Of a stretch of DNA of 61,117 nt, positions 34,552 to 43,364 are shown piece after piece. The DNA lies in assembly GCA_009773315.1 (NCBI GenBank), contig WRPE01000026.1, positions 1 through 61,117 of the forward strand. The letters run 5' to 3'. Below the pieces are notes generated by a model. That model saw only the letters and a program-made list of their open reading frames with translations. It ran no database searches and was not told the DNA's origin. The position numbers and the translations under genes are program-made. Every line of letters begins with the position of its first letter. Position 1 is the stretch's first letter. This DNA comes from Syntrophaceae bacterium. Lineage in GTDB: Bacteria > Desulfobacterota > Syntrophia > Syntrophales > Smithellaceae.

Positions 34552-35910
34552 TTAAAATGCGTGAGCGCCGTGAGCGCCGATGCTGAATACCACCTGCAGG
34601 AACAGCTCGTCATTGACTTTTCCCGCGATATCCGACTCGTCATGGTTATACTGGAGGCGCAACAGAGCAAATTCGGAAAACTTGTAACTGACCATGCCGC
34701 CGGCTCTCCAGGGCTTTCGTCCTGCGTCCTGGCGGACTCCGTCGATCAGGTAATCGTTTTTAAACAGTCCCAGCGTATCGTACCTGGCTCCGATTTCAAA
34801 ACGGTCCCACAGAAAAACGCCCTGCAAGTAAAGGCCATCCTGATTGCGGTCGAGACGGACAGACTCCCCGGTTAAGGAATCATTAAGCCGTCCGAACTGA
34901 GTCCGGTACAGATATTCGCTTTGCAATTTGAACCCCAGATGCTTTGAGGGGCGCCACTTCCAGGTGAGCTCCAGACCCGCCAGCGTGCTGTCGCCTGAAA
35001 AAATAGTCTCCGCCACAACCGAATCGGTCAAAGTCTTGCCCGTGATTGCGGACGCGCCGACCAGCAGTGTGCTGGAATCACCGATATCGAAAGAGGCTTT
35101 GACAAAGGCCGAAAAGGCATGAGCGCCAATGGATGCATCCGACCCGAAGAGGACTTCGTTTTCGCCTTGCAGGGCTTCAACGCCCAGGATCGTGTAGAAC
35201 GGAAGTGGCGTTAGATAGGTGTATTGCACGCCTTTTTCAATAAGGCCTTCGTCGCCCGTAAAGGCCCGGTAGGGCAGCGGCGCATCGACAAAATCCCAGG
35301 CATGAGGATGCAGGGCGTTTTGCCTTCCGAACCCGCTTTTAAACTTGCCGCCCTTGATCTGATGCCCCTTCGGCAGAAATGTTGTGACAAAATACGCTTC
35401 TTCCAGTTCAGCGCCTTCCTCCGTAACCGGAACGGTGACATAGAGATTAAAAAACGGATCAACGGGAGCGTAGATAAACAGCTCAGCCGCCTCCAGGTTA
35501 AATCCGTTTTTCCGTTCCAACCCCAAATGCGTGTAACCGGATATTCCCCTGCCCGCCAGCTCTTCATCCGACAGACGCGACGTGTAAGCATAGGAATTGA
35601 GCACGACCGAGAGGTAGGGATTCGTCATTATGGCGCTCATTGACGGAAGCGGCGATGCCTCTTTCGTCTGAACGACTGCCGACTCAACCTTTTTTTCAGG
35701 CTCGGCCGCTTTTTCCGCAGCCGCTTGATTGCCTTTCATGATTTGACTTTTCAGCTCGTCGATCATGCGCTGCTGCGCTTTAATCGTTTCTTCCTGTTTT
35801 TGAATAGCTTGTTCCAACCTCTGTAATTTTACGGCCACATCATCGCTTAAGGCCTGACCCGGGCACACGAGCAAACCAAGCAGCACGAAGGCCAAAATGG
35901 CTTTTTTCAT
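34552..35910 (-). CDS. Outer-membrane porin-like protein of the metal uptake locus
   Basis: A 452-residue exported protein: Sec signal (1-22), a coiled coil at about residues 28-58 (VKLQRLEQAIQKQEETIKAQ), a low-complexity linker, then a long region of alternating amphipathic strands ending in phenylalanine (GAHGAHAF), as in outer-membrane beta-barrels. It resembles trimeric porins with an N-terminal coiled coil (OprO/OprP style), but no family was firmly recognised. The position just upstream of znuA suggests it passes metal or a metal complex across the outer membrane. AAAGGAG precedes the ATG. Confidence 0.7.
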   Translation of the reverse strand: MKKAILAFVLLGLLVCPGQALSDDVAVKLQRLEQAIQKQEETIKAQQRMIDELKSQIMKGNQAAAEKAAEPEKKVESAVVQTKEASPLPSMSAIMTNPYLSVVLNSYAYTSRLSDEELAGRGISGYTHLGLERKNGFNLEAAELFIYAPVDPFFNLYVTVPVTEEGAELEEAYFVTTFLPKGHQIKGGKFKSGFGRQNALHPHAWDFVDAPLPYRAFTGDEGLIEKGVQYTYLTPLPFYTILGVEALQGENEVLFGSDASIGAHAFSAFVKASFDIGDSSTLLVGASAITGKTLTDSVVAETIFSGDSTLAGLELTWKWRPSKHLGFKLQSEYLYRTQFGRLNDSLTGESVRLDRNQDGLYLQGVFLWDRFEIGARYDTLGLFKNDYLIDGVRQDAGRKPWRAGGMVSYKFSEFALLRLQYNHDESDIAGKVNDELFLQVVFSIGAHGAHAF

Positions 35911-35980
35911 GCAATAACTCCTTTTGTCTTAAGAAAGATTCAATATCATAACGGACGTCTCGGGAATGTAGAATCAGGTC

Positions 35981-36286
35981 TTAAGCGGGAGGGGCTCTTG
36001 GCGGGCCGGTTAAGAAAAGTGCCGTTGAAATGAAATGGACACGGTCAATTGAATATACGAGGCCGACAGGCCCGTCAAAGTCACAGCATACCTTGTTTGG
36101 GGAATCAGCCGCGACTGGTTGAGCCAGAAAAACGCAGACCGGACAATCCTGATGTTGATCGGTATCTTTATGATGGTGAAGCGAAGACACAAACAAAGCC
36201 AACAAACAGATCACTACCATAAAAACCGATATTCTTCTGGTCATGATCCGCGAAGCGCTTACTGTTTTGCTCATGTTGTTCATCAT
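35981..36286 (-). CDS. Small membrane-anchored His/Cys-rich protein of the metal locus
   Basis: A 101-residue protein with one hydrophobic segment (about residues 19-37) followed by a metal-ligand-rich stretch, SSLHHHKDTDQHQDCPVC. Similar small proteins lie at zinc-uptake loci of other deltaproteobacteria and have been annotated as zinc chaperones or DUF2946-like; that link is from memory. It is the first gene of the locus porin-znuA-znuB, with two palindromes upstream. The C-terminal half beyond the ligand stretch is nondescript and ends GPPRAPPA. Confidence 0.65.
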   Translation of the reverse strand: MMNNMSKTVSASRIMTRRISVFMVVICLLALFVSSLHHHKDTDQHQDCPVCVFLAQPVAADSPNKVCCDFDGPVGLVYSIDRVHFISTALFLTGPPRAPPA

Positions 36287-36351
36287 CCGATTGCGATAGT
36301 GCCGATTACTTGCAATTCTATATATTATTTAAATTAAGAATAACACGGCAA

Positions 36352-36398
36352 GGTAATCATTACCAAATAAAATCTTCGATAACTTTCATGATTATCAT
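36352..36398. promoter_or_regulatory. Two palindromes, candidate Zur/Fur sites
   Basis: GGTAATCATTACC (36352-36364) is a perfect 13-bp palindrome, and ATGATTATCAT (36388-36398) a perfect 11-bp one, in AT-rich DNA 66 and 102 bp upstream of the first gene of the metal locus. The form resembles Fur-superfamily operators, so zinc-responsive control is plausible. Confidence 0.5.
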
Positions 36399-36496
36399 AT
36401 TGTTGACTGCAGGAAGCTATACGTGCCAACCGGATGAGCCACAGTTGATCCCTTTTTACGGCCTTGTCGGATTGGCTCAAAAAGGCTGGCAGATGG

Positions 36497-36775
36497 TTAC
36501 CGTTCTTCTGTTGTATGCCAGATACGCGACAAATAAATCTTGGATTCCTGGATTTCGCAACGCATCTCGAAATGATTCACAAGGATGCGGCGAACCTCAC
36601 GCGGTTCTAACTCTTCTAATTTTTCTCCGATGCGTGGATACTCCTTGAGACGGGCCTGTGCGGCGGTCAGTGATTGCACGATGCGGGCGGCGACCTGCTT
36701 GTTTACCTGTGCCAGGAAATCGTAAAGTCGCACCAGATAGGAAAGCGCCTTGCTGGTCCATTTCAGTTCCATCAT
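36497..36775 (-). CDS. RelE/ParE-type toxin
   Basis: A 92-residue toxin-like protein: MELKWTSKALSYLVRLYDFLAQV, then a central EYPRIGEKLEELEPREVRRILVNHFEMRCEI and a C-terminal RIWHTTEER. This is the usual ParE/RelE order, with Arg and His at the C-terminal positions used by ribonuclease or gyrase-type members. The ATG overlaps by one base (TAATG) the stop of a short upstream open stretch that could be the end of its antitoxin. No full antitoxin gene is present, so this is an orphan or a decaying module. Confidence 0.75.
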   Translation of the reverse strand: MMELKWTSKALSYLVRLYDFLAQVNKQVAARIVQSLTAAQARLKEYPRIGEKLEELEPREVRRILVNHFEMRCEIQESKIYLSRIWHTTEER

Positions 36776-36846
36776 TACGGTAACGGCAGCGGAGTTTCGG
36801 TGCTAAGACTTTCCGCCCACTCCTGTACAGCCCGTTGAACTGCACG
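36775..36846 (-). pseudogene. Possible antitoxin 3' remnant
   Basis: Minus strand, 23 codons ending VQEWAESLSTETPLPLP-stop, translationally coupled (TAATG) to the toxin. A TAA closes the frame just upstream and no start or ribosome site is present, so only the 3' end of a presumed antitoxin gene would remain. The family cannot be assigned. Confidence 0.35.
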
Positions 36847-36877
36847 TTAGCCACATAGAGGCACAAATTTTGTATCC

Positions 36878-38446
36878 CTACAAAATTACCGGCGGTTCAT
36901 AATATTTTGCATCGATATTCCCCGTCCGGTCATCCTTGAGCGCCAAGGGTAAGTATTCCAAAATATCAGACGCGGTGATGCCGTCCTGGCCTTTTGCTGC
37001 TGCGGCCAGATCCCCGGCATAGCCGTGCAGGAAGACACCTTTACGCGCCGCCAGTTCCGGGCTCAATCCCTGGCCATGCATGGCCGCGACACAGCCGGTC
37101 AGGACATCACCGCTTCCGGCTGTCGCCATGCCGGGATTGCCGCTTAAATTGACATACACCCGCCCGTCCGCCATGCCGATTAGCGTATGCGCACCTTTCA
37201 GCGCGATGACGGCGTTGAGTTTTTGAGCGGTCTGGGTCAAAACACCGATTTTATCAGCATTCACTCCCGTAATCTTTTTGCCGGACAGCCGCGCCATTTC
37301 CCCTGCGTGAGGCGTCAGAATCGTCGCGGCTTTTCTTTTGAGCAAAATTTCGGGCCGCTCTGCGATGGCCGTCAAAGCGTCGCCGTCAATCAAAAGCGGT
37401 CTGGAAATAGCCGCTGCCAGCTCCCGCACCAGCTTCGTCGTTTCTTCCTGTAAAGACAGGCCGGGACCTATCACCACCATGTCGGCCTTTTCTGCATGCG
37501 CGAGCAACTCCGGCTTGGATTTAAGCGACAGACTGAACGCCGCCGTTTCTCTTTGCGGCAGATAAACGATTTCGCGGCCTGACTGTGCGACAAATGGAAT
37601 AATCGATGCCGGTGAAGCAAGCCTTGCGTAGCCTCCACCAGCCTTCAAAAACGACATGGCGGAAAAATACGGCGCACCAAAGTAGTTGGCGCCTCCGGCA
37701 ATAAACAAAACATCCCCCGTTGAGCCTTTGTAAGCTTCGGCAGATCGGGGTGGCAACGAAACCCTGTCATTGGTCTGCACCGTCAGATTCTGCCGGTCAT
37801 AAAGCGACGGCGGAAAAGAAATATGCGTCACGGTGAGCGCCCCGCAATGATCATAGCCGGGGTAGAGCAGATTACCGATTTTCGGCAGGCCAAACGTAAC
37901 GGTGTAATCAGACTTGACCGCGACGCCCATGACGCGTCCCGTATCACCGTTGATGCCGGAGGGGATATCCAGGCTCAGCACCTGCCGTCCGGAAGCATTG
38001 ATCAGCGCGATCACCTCGGCGGCCAGGCCTTTAACATCGCGATCCAGGCCCGTGCCGAAAATCGCATCAACAACGACATCGCAATGTAATGTTTCGATTC
38101 TTGCTTCTTCAGCTTTTGTCAACAGTTGAACATCCAGAGAAATATTGCAGGCTATCTCATAGTTCATTTTAGCGGCACCGGTATATTTTTTAGGCGACGC
38201 CACCAGAAACACTTTTACACGTCCGCCGCAGGAGTTGATCAGGCGCGCCACCGCCAAGCCGTCGCCGCCGTTATTACCCACACCACAGAAGATCACAAAC
38301 TTCTTGCCGCAAATGCCGGTTTGGCTTTTCAACAGCGCCGCGGACGCCAACGCCGCGTTCTCCATAAGGATTTCTTCGGCAATGCCCAATGTTTCGATCG
38401 CGTGGCGATCCATCCCGCGCATTTGTTCAACGGTGGCCAGTTTCAT
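36878..38446 (-). CDS. nnr: Bifunctional NAD(P)H-hydrate repair enzyme Nnr
   Basis: A 522-residue fusion of NAD(P)H-hydrate epimerase (YjeF-N, residues about 1-210, with FCGVGNNGGDGLAVARLI) and ADP-dependent (S)-NAD(P)H-hydrate dehydratase (about 225-505, with ILTPHAGEMARLSG and NPGMATAGSGDVLTG near residue 445). It repairs hydrated nicotinamide cofactors. Both domains look complete. GAGGAAC lies upstream of the ATG. It seems to be monocistronic. Confidence 0.93.
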   Translation of the reverse strand: MKLATVEQMRGMDRHAIETLGIAEEILMENAALASAALLKSQTGICGKKFVIFCGVGNNGGDGLAVARLINSCGGRVKVFLVASPKKYTGAAKMNYEIACNISLDVQLLTKAEEARIETLHCDVVVDAIFGTGLDRDVKGLAAEVIALINASGRQVLSLDIPSGINGDTGRVMGVAVKSDYTVTFGLPKIGNLLYPGYDHCGALTVTHISFPPSLYDRQNLTVQTNDRVSLPPRSAEAYKGSTGDVLFIAGGANYFGAPYFSAMSFLKAGGGYARLASPASIIPFVAQSGREIVYLPQRETAAFSLSLKSKPELLAHAEKADMVVIGPGLSLQEETTKLVRELAAAISRPLLIDGDALTAIAERPEILLKRKAATILTPHAGEMARLSGKKITGVNADKIGVLTQTAQKLNAVIALKGAHTLIGMADGRVYVNLSGNPGMATAGSGDVLTGCVAAMHGQGLSPELAARKGVFLHGYAGDLAAAAKGQDGITASDILEYLPLALKDDRTGNIDAKYYEPPVIL

Positions 38447-38604
38447 ATATCTGTGTTCCTCCGCATCAAAGAATGGTGATGTAAATTTTCGTATTTAGTA
38501 TAGAGTACTAAGCTGTGTGCAACGGGAAAAACGAAATTTTCCAATAGAATCAAATACTGCGCATAACCGTCCGGCAAATCGCAGCCGGTTGCTTTAAAAT
38601 CCGT

Positions 38605-39999
38605 TCAGTTCTTCAGTGCCGCGGGCATTTTCAGCGGCACATCGACCGGCTTTATATACTTGTCCAGGATCGGACGCGTTCCGTTAACTTTCAACTTGTC
38701 AAATAGAAAGGCAAATTGATGCTCCAGTTCGGCGCAGATTTTACTGCGGGTTCCCGCCGGCAGATGCCACAATTCCAGTTTGAACGGTCCGAATCCTTTC
38801 TTCCGGGTTTTGTAGATGAACTGCTCTTCCGTATCTTCTTCCTTCCATTCATTTTTCATGTTGGTTTTCAGATGATCATAAATCTTCGCCCGTAGCTCTG
38901 CCGGGAAACCTTTGCTGTCATAGATCATATTCTGAAAACCGGTCGCCAGATGAATCTCGGCTGTGCCGGTAGCGGGAAAACGGTCAAACGCTTCGTCGGG
39001 CAGTGTGGAGGCGCCATGCTGAACGGCACCGGACAGACCATACTGAGCGCGGGAGGTCTCCGACAATTTTTCCAAAACGTCGAAATCAATTTTAACTTTC
39101 GCAACCGTGCCATCGGCCAGCGGCACGCCGCCATGCGTCGTCCCGGTTTGTACGCTGATCTTACTGATACCCGCAAACCCGTCGCCACGCTTTTTGAGTT
39201 CTTCCAAGTAGCCGTCCATGAAAACCTGCAGCTCTTCGACCGTGCTGTTCTTGCCGCCGACTTCGCCGATCTCGCCGCCTACGGATATGGTAATGCCTTC
39301 CGGCTCCAGATCGCGGATCATGGTGGTCAGTTCCGCCGCAAGCGTAAAGTTGGTTCTTTGTTGATCCTTGACCGTTGGCTGAGACAAATCCACCAGCGTG
39401 GACGTATCAATGTCGATGTTGTAAAATCCGGCTTCGATAGCCTCCCAGATCAAGTTCTTGACCGTCTGTGTTTCCTTTTCCGCGTCCGCGGCAAATTTTT
39501 TGGCGTTCAGCTGAAAGTGATCGCCCTGCAGAAAAACCGGCCCTCGCCAGCCGGATTTGACGGCCGCCGCGATAATGGCGCATGTATATTCATGCGGTCT
39601 TTGCTCCGTGTAATCGATTTCCGAACGGGCTATTTCAAAGAGGACCGGTCCCACTTTTCCTTTCAGCGCGGCACGAAAAACGGCCTGCGCGACATCATAG
39701 CTGATGCCGCGGATATTGATTGCGGGAACAGTGAAACCGCCGATTTCCTTTCGTCCCATCGCCTCATAAAGCGATTGAATCGACGCAGACACAATCCCCA
39801 GCGAGGCGGCGCCCCGGCGAATCAGAAAGCCCGCTGCTTCCTTCGTTCCCGGATCGGGACTAAACACGACGGCATACATCAAATCGTCAATCAATTTATT
39901 CCGAAATCTGCCTTCATCTAAAACACGGACCTCGTCGCCGTCGAAGGCCAGTATCGATTTGCATCCTTTTTTCAACTGATCTTTGTTTTCGTAAATCAT
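38605..39999 (-). CDS. fba: Class II fructose-bisphosphate aldolase-like protein
   Basis: A 464-residue class II aldolase family TIM barrel, longer than the usual 300-350 residues through an N-terminal extension of about 90 residues and a C-terminal one of about 80. Zinc-site blocks are visible: VFLQGDHFQLN, SVGGEIGEVGGKNST, SVQTGTTHGG and GAVQHGASTLPDE. The adjacent FBPase gene upstream (23 bp) makes a fructose-1,6-bisphosphate aldolase of gluconeogenesis the best reading. A tagatose-bisphosphate or other sugar-phosphate aldolase is possible. AAGGAG precedes the ATG. Confidence 0.8.
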   Translation of the reverse strand: MIYENKDQLKKGCKSILAFDGDEVRVLDEGRFRNKLIDDLMYAVVFSPDPGTKEAAGFLIRRGAASLGIVSASIQSLYEAMGRKEIGGFTVPAINIRGISYDVAQAVFRAALKGKVGPVLFEIARSEIDYTEQRPHEYTCAIIAAAVKSGWRGPVFLQGDHFQLNAKKFAADAEKETQTVKNLIWEAIEAGFYNIDIDTSTLVDLSQPTVKDQQRTNFTLAAELTTMIRDLEPEGITISVGGEIGEVGGKNSTVEELQVFMDGYLEELKKRGDGFAGISKISVQTGTTHGGVPLADGTVAKVKIDFDVLEKLSETSRAQYGLSGAVQHGASTLPDEAFDRFPATGTAEIHLATGFQNMIYDSKGFPAELRAKIYDHLKTNMKNEWKEEDTEEQFIYKTRKKGFGPFKLELWHLPAGTRSKICAELEHQFAFLFDKLKVNGTRPILDKYIKPVDVPLKMPAALKN

Positions 40000-40021
40000 G
40001 GTTGCTCCTTATAAACTGTAG

Positions 40022-40960
40022 TTATTGCGACAGGAATTGCCCCGCCATTTTCACTTCCGCTGCAGAGCCGATGTAAATCGGCGCACGTTGATTAACCGAA
40101 GTGACTTTCAGGGACAAAATGTCTTCTTTGCCGTCTGTGGCAAGGCCGCCGGCCTGCTCCATAATAAAAGCCATCGGCTGCAATTCGAACAGCAGCCGCA
40201 ATTTCCCCTGAGGCGATTTTTTCAGCGCGGGATAAGTGAACAGCCCGCCCTTCTTAATCAAAACCTGATTGATGTCGGGAACAAACCCGCCGCTGTAGCG
40301 CAGCTTGTAGCCGTCTTCCTCCAGCTTATCAATGAACTTCAGATGCGCGGCTGTCCAGTCGCGGCGCAGGCCACCGGGTGAAAAGATAGACCCCTTGTCC
40401 TTGAGTTGAATGTTTTCTTCGGAAAGGACGTATTCCCCTTCACGATCCAGGACAAACTCGTGCGTGCCCTTGCCCGCCGAATAGATCATCGTGATCAGCG
40501 GACCGTAGGTGATGTAAAGAGCGGCCACCATCGAATTTCTTCCGCTATCAAAAATGGATTTGTTGTGAATGCCGATGATCGTGCCAATGGACAGATTGGT
40601 GTCCACCAGCGAAGAACCGTCAAGCGGGTCGGCGGTGACAATGTATTTTTCCTGACCGCAGCCTATGGCGACAATGTCTTCCAGTTCTTCGGAAGCATAG
40701 TGGCTGACAAATCCGGAATGCTGCAATTTATTTTTCAGGATGTCGTCGGTCACGCGATCCAGTGCCAGCTGTTCTTCACCGTAGATATTTTTAAAACCGG
40801 CCAGTTTGCGGTTTGATTCATGGATCTTGGCGGAAATGTACTTACCGACCACGGCAATCTGCCAGATCAGTCGGCGCAATTCCACTTCAATGCCGTCCAT
40901 CCACATGTGGCGTCTCAAATCAACAATGTTTTTTGTGTAATCATTTATACCTTCGCCCAT
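40022..40960 (-). CDS. fbp: Class I fructose-1,6-bisphosphatase
   Basis: A 312-residue class I FBPase of gluconeogenesis. The metal and phosphate motif TADPLDGSSLVDTN is at about residues 109-122, and the YGPLITMIYSAGKG and KLRYSGGFVPDINQ blocks belong to the family, as does the substrate-binding end FELQPMAFIMEQAGG. GAGGAG precedes the ATG. It is the first gene of a two-gene unit with the aldolase, fitting growth on organic acids. Confidence 0.93.
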   Translation of the reverse strand: MGEGINDYTKNIVDLRRHMWMDGIEVELRRLIWQIAVVGKYISAKIHESNRKLAGFKNIYGEEQLALDRVTDDILKNKLQHSGFVSHYASEELEDIVAIGCGQEKYIVTADPLDGSSLVDTNLSIGTIIGIHNKSIFDSGRNSMVAALYITYGPLITMIYSAGKGTHEFVLDREGEYVLSEENIQLKDKGSIFSPGGLRRDWTAAHLKFIDKLEEDGYKLRYSGGFVPDINQVLIKKGGLFTYPALKKSPQGKLRLLFELQPMAFIMEQAGGLATDGKEDILSLKVTSVNQRAPIYIGSAAEVKMAGQFLSQ

Positions 40961-41504
40961 AGCTTCTCCTCAATTTCTGTCGTATATTATTAATCAAATA
41001 TCCATGGCCTTTACAAGAAATATTTACAAAAACTTGACTTTCTTGAAAATACAATATTTATGACCTCGTAAAAAGTCATTTTTCTTCACTTTCGTCATTC
41101 CGATGAAAATCGGAATCCAGTAATATCAATGAGTTCTGGATACCGGCCTCCGCCTTTGAGTAAAAACCGCTTTGAAAAATATAACAGGTTTATTTTAGAC
41201 TTGACTAGGAACATCCTTATTTGATGAGGCCATAAACAACACTCAGTAAAATTAATTTTCGATTTCATGTTTATTACATTGACAGATAAGATTGTTTTTT
41301 TTATACTTAAACTCAAATGTAATATACTGAATTAACCTGTTGATAAGATTAAATTTCAAAGAATTTACCGTGGATGCCAAGACAGCTGATTTTGTTCAAT
41401 CCGTAAATTTATTTGACGCGTACAGAATTGTATATTGGCTTTTTTATTGATTTTTTTAGATACTGAAGCAGGGGGACACTAAACAAAGAAGAGGAGGAGA
41501 AGAA
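40961..41504. other. 544-bp divergent gap fbp / livK
   Basis: No gene was seen. It contains a hairpin repeat (41061-41150) and long AT-rich stretches up to the GAGGAGGAG ribosome site of livK. A minus-strand frame (41316-41095) is just the repeat read through. Confidence 0.6.
41061..41150. repeat. Dispersed hairpin repeat
   Basis: It begins TGACCTCGTAAAAAGTCA, then has a perfect hairpin ATTCCGAT-GAAA-ATCGGAAT (41097-41116), followed by TCCAG (41116-41120) and CTGGA (41136-41140). The 'GTCATTCCG...CGGAATCCAG...CTGGAT' form is a common extragenic repeat in deltaproteobacterial genomes, as I recall. A piece of its start, CTGTAAAAAGTCA, recurs at the end of the window (about 61029). Confidence 0.55.
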
Positions 41505-42758
41505 ATGAAGTATTGGAAGAGTATAGTTCTTACACTGGTCAGCTGTTTGGTGATGACATGGGCTGTAGCAGCCAGCGCCGATGACATCTTAATCGGATTT
41601 TCAGGGCCATTGAGCGGTCCCGCCGCCGAGTATGGTCAGGACTGCTTCTTTGGTATCGAAATGGCCGTCAACGAAATTAATGCGGCCGGCGGCATCAACG
41701 TCAAAGGGAAAAATTATAAATTCAAACTTGAAAAATTAGACGACCGGAATGATCCGACGACCGCCGTGAACAATGCCCGCCGGCTGCAATCCGCCAAAGC
41801 CGTCGCCATTTACAATGCCGTATTTACAACCATCGCGGCCATGTCCAAAATCAACGAAGAAAAAGGTAACGAGTTTCTTTTGATGGCCTATACCAGCACA
41901 CCCAAAGTCGTCCAGTTAGGCAACAAGCTCTTAATCGGCACCACGGCACCTGCCTTTACCGTTTACATTCAGCAGTTTGTGGAAATCGCCCTGAAAAAAG
42001 GCTGGAAAAATGTGGCCATGGTCACCACGACCGGTGCTTATGGAGAGGAATGGCGCAAGGCTTTTGGTGATTACTGGGTAAAATCCGGCGGAACCATCAC
42101 AATCGACAAACCGGCTAATTATTACACGGAAACAGACTTTTCCGCACCGCTGACGGCGGCGCTCGCCACCAAGCCGGATGCACTTCTGATAGGCGGCCCT
42201 TCGGCCACCACTGCTCTAGTCATCGAGCAGGCGCGCGGCATGGGCTTTAAAGGCGGATTTATCTGCATCGATCAGTCCAAACTCGACTACATGGGCAATC
42301 TTCTCAGAGGCTATAAGCTGATGAACAACTCCATTGGTGTCGCCGCGCCGCCCAGCGTCCCTGTCCCGGTTTCGGAAGCATTCGACAAGAAATACAAAGC
42401 CACGTACAAACGACTTGTAACCTCTGAGTGCTATAGAAATTACGGCGCCACCCATGCCTTGGCGAAAGCCATTGAAGTGGCAGGCACGCCCTCTGATGTT
42501 CGGGCAATCCGTGCCGCATTCCCGAAAGCTCTGCCGATTCTCGGCGACAAGATTCCCACGGAAATCTTCGGCATTAATCCCAACGGCAGACTCCTGATCA
42601 ATGGTTCCGTCCAGACTATTGAAGACGGCAAGCTGACTCCGCCGAATCAGTATTTCTGGTGGATCAAAAGCGATAAGGAATGGGAAAATATCAAAAAGAT
42701 CTCCAAGAGCAAGGCTAGCATGGTTCGATTCCAACCGAAAATCGATAATGTTGAATAA
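41505..42758 (+). CDS. livK: Branched-chain amino acid-type ABC receptor (LivK-like)
   Basis: A 417-residue periplasmic binding protein of the Leu/Ile/Val (type I) receptor family with a Sec signal (residues 1-26, ending AASADD). ILIGFSGPLSGPAAEYGQD at the mature N-terminus and INAAGGINVKGKNYKFKLEKLDD are family marks. It stands alone, with a strong ribosome site (GAGGAGG) and a strong terminator. It may serve livHMGF (22.4-25.7 kb), which lacks a receptor gene. Many members bind aromatic or other organic acids instead of amino acids. Confidence 0.88.
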   Translation: MKYWKSIVLTLVSCLVMTWAVAASADDILIGFSGPLSGPAAEYGQDCFFGIEMAVNEINAAGGINVKGKNYKFKLEKLDDRNDPTTAVNNARRLQSAKAVAIYNAVFTTIAAMSKINEEKGNEFLLMAYTSTPKVVQLGNKLLIGTTAPAFTVYIQQFVEIALKKGWKNVAMVTTTGAYGEEWRKAFGDYWVKSGGTITIDKPANYYTETDFSAPLTAALATKPDALLIGGPSATTALVIEQARGMGFKGGFICIDQSKLDYMGNLLRGYKLMNNSIGVAAPPSVPVPVSEAFDKKYKATYKRLVTSECYRNYGATHALAKAIEVAGTPSDVRAIRAAFPKALPILGDKIPTEIFGINPNGRLLINGSVQTIEDGKLTPPNQYFWWIKSDKEWENIKKISKSKASMVRFQPKIDNVE

Positions 42759-42767
42759 GTAACAGAG

Positions 42768-42811
42768 ACATCCCTGCGGTTTTGGCAACGAAAGCCGCAG
42801 GGATGTTTTTT
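42768..42811 (+). terminator. Strong rho-independent terminator after livK
   Basis: ACATCCCTGCGG (42768-42779) and CCGCAGGGATGT (42795-42806) form a perfect 12-bp stem, extended inward by GTTTT/GAAA-type pairs, and are followed by TTTTTT. Confidence 0.92.
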
Positions 42812-42871
42812 CCTGCATCCATCCTTCATCCTTTTGTCTTTCCGAGATTGCTTCCCAGCCATACAGATCGA

Positions 42872-43306
42872 CTATTGGGACGATCCAATTTTGGTAATGG
42901 TGCCCTGGGCTGTCGCGCACAGGCTCTCTTTTGCGTCCTTGACGGCAAAAACATCGCAACGGCAGACAGCCTGAGTTTTTCCGACGTAAATCGCCGTCGC
43001 CCGCGCGACAATGTAGTCACCCATCGCCGGCCTCACATAGTTGATTTTAAATTCCGATGTTACGACACCCGGTCCCAATACACTGCCACCCACATAGGTG
43101 AGTGCATTGTCCGCAGCGTAACTGACAACGCCGCCATGCAGGAACCCGTGTTGCTGTTTAAGTTCGTTTTTGATGGGCACTTTTAACTCGGCGCTGCCCA
43201 CGGCAAAACCGATCAGTTCCGCTCCGATCAGCATACTGAAGGGTTGGGCCGTCAGGACCTGTCGGCCCATTTCAAGCATTTCGTCCATAAGCAATTTATC
43301 TTTCAT
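42872..43306 (-). CDS. PaaI-type hotdog thioesterase
   Basis: A 144-residue hotdog-fold thioesterase: QQHGFLHGGVVSYAADNALTY is the PaaI/4HBT active-site helix region, with Asp as the likely catalytic acid. VVTSEFKINYVRPAMGD and AVCRCDVFAV are the following strands. It would hydrolyse an acyl-CoA; the substrate is unknown. The ATG at 43306 has no clear ribosome site; an in-frame ATG at 43288 is an alternative. It is convergent with livK. Confidence 0.83.
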   Translation of the reverse strand: MKDKLLMDEMLEMGRQVLTAQPFSMLIGAELIGFAVGSAELKVPIKNELKQQHGFLHGGVVSYAADNALTYVGGSVLGPGVVTSEFKINYVRPAMGDYIVARATAIYVGKTQAVCRCDVFAVKDAKESLCATAQGTITKIGSSQ

Positions 43307-43364
43307 GAATTAACGACCGCTTTGCGCCGCTTAACCATCTGCAAGAAACGACAAAGGATTTTAC

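Noticed and set aside
36597-36866. 89-codon minus-strand frame over the toxin
   Set aside because: Different frame from both toxin and antitoxin remnant; composition is arginine/glycine-rich as expected for a shadow.
42721-42745. tRNA T-arm-like GGTTCGATTCC
   Set aside because: It lies within the livK reading frame and no cloverleaf can be built around it.
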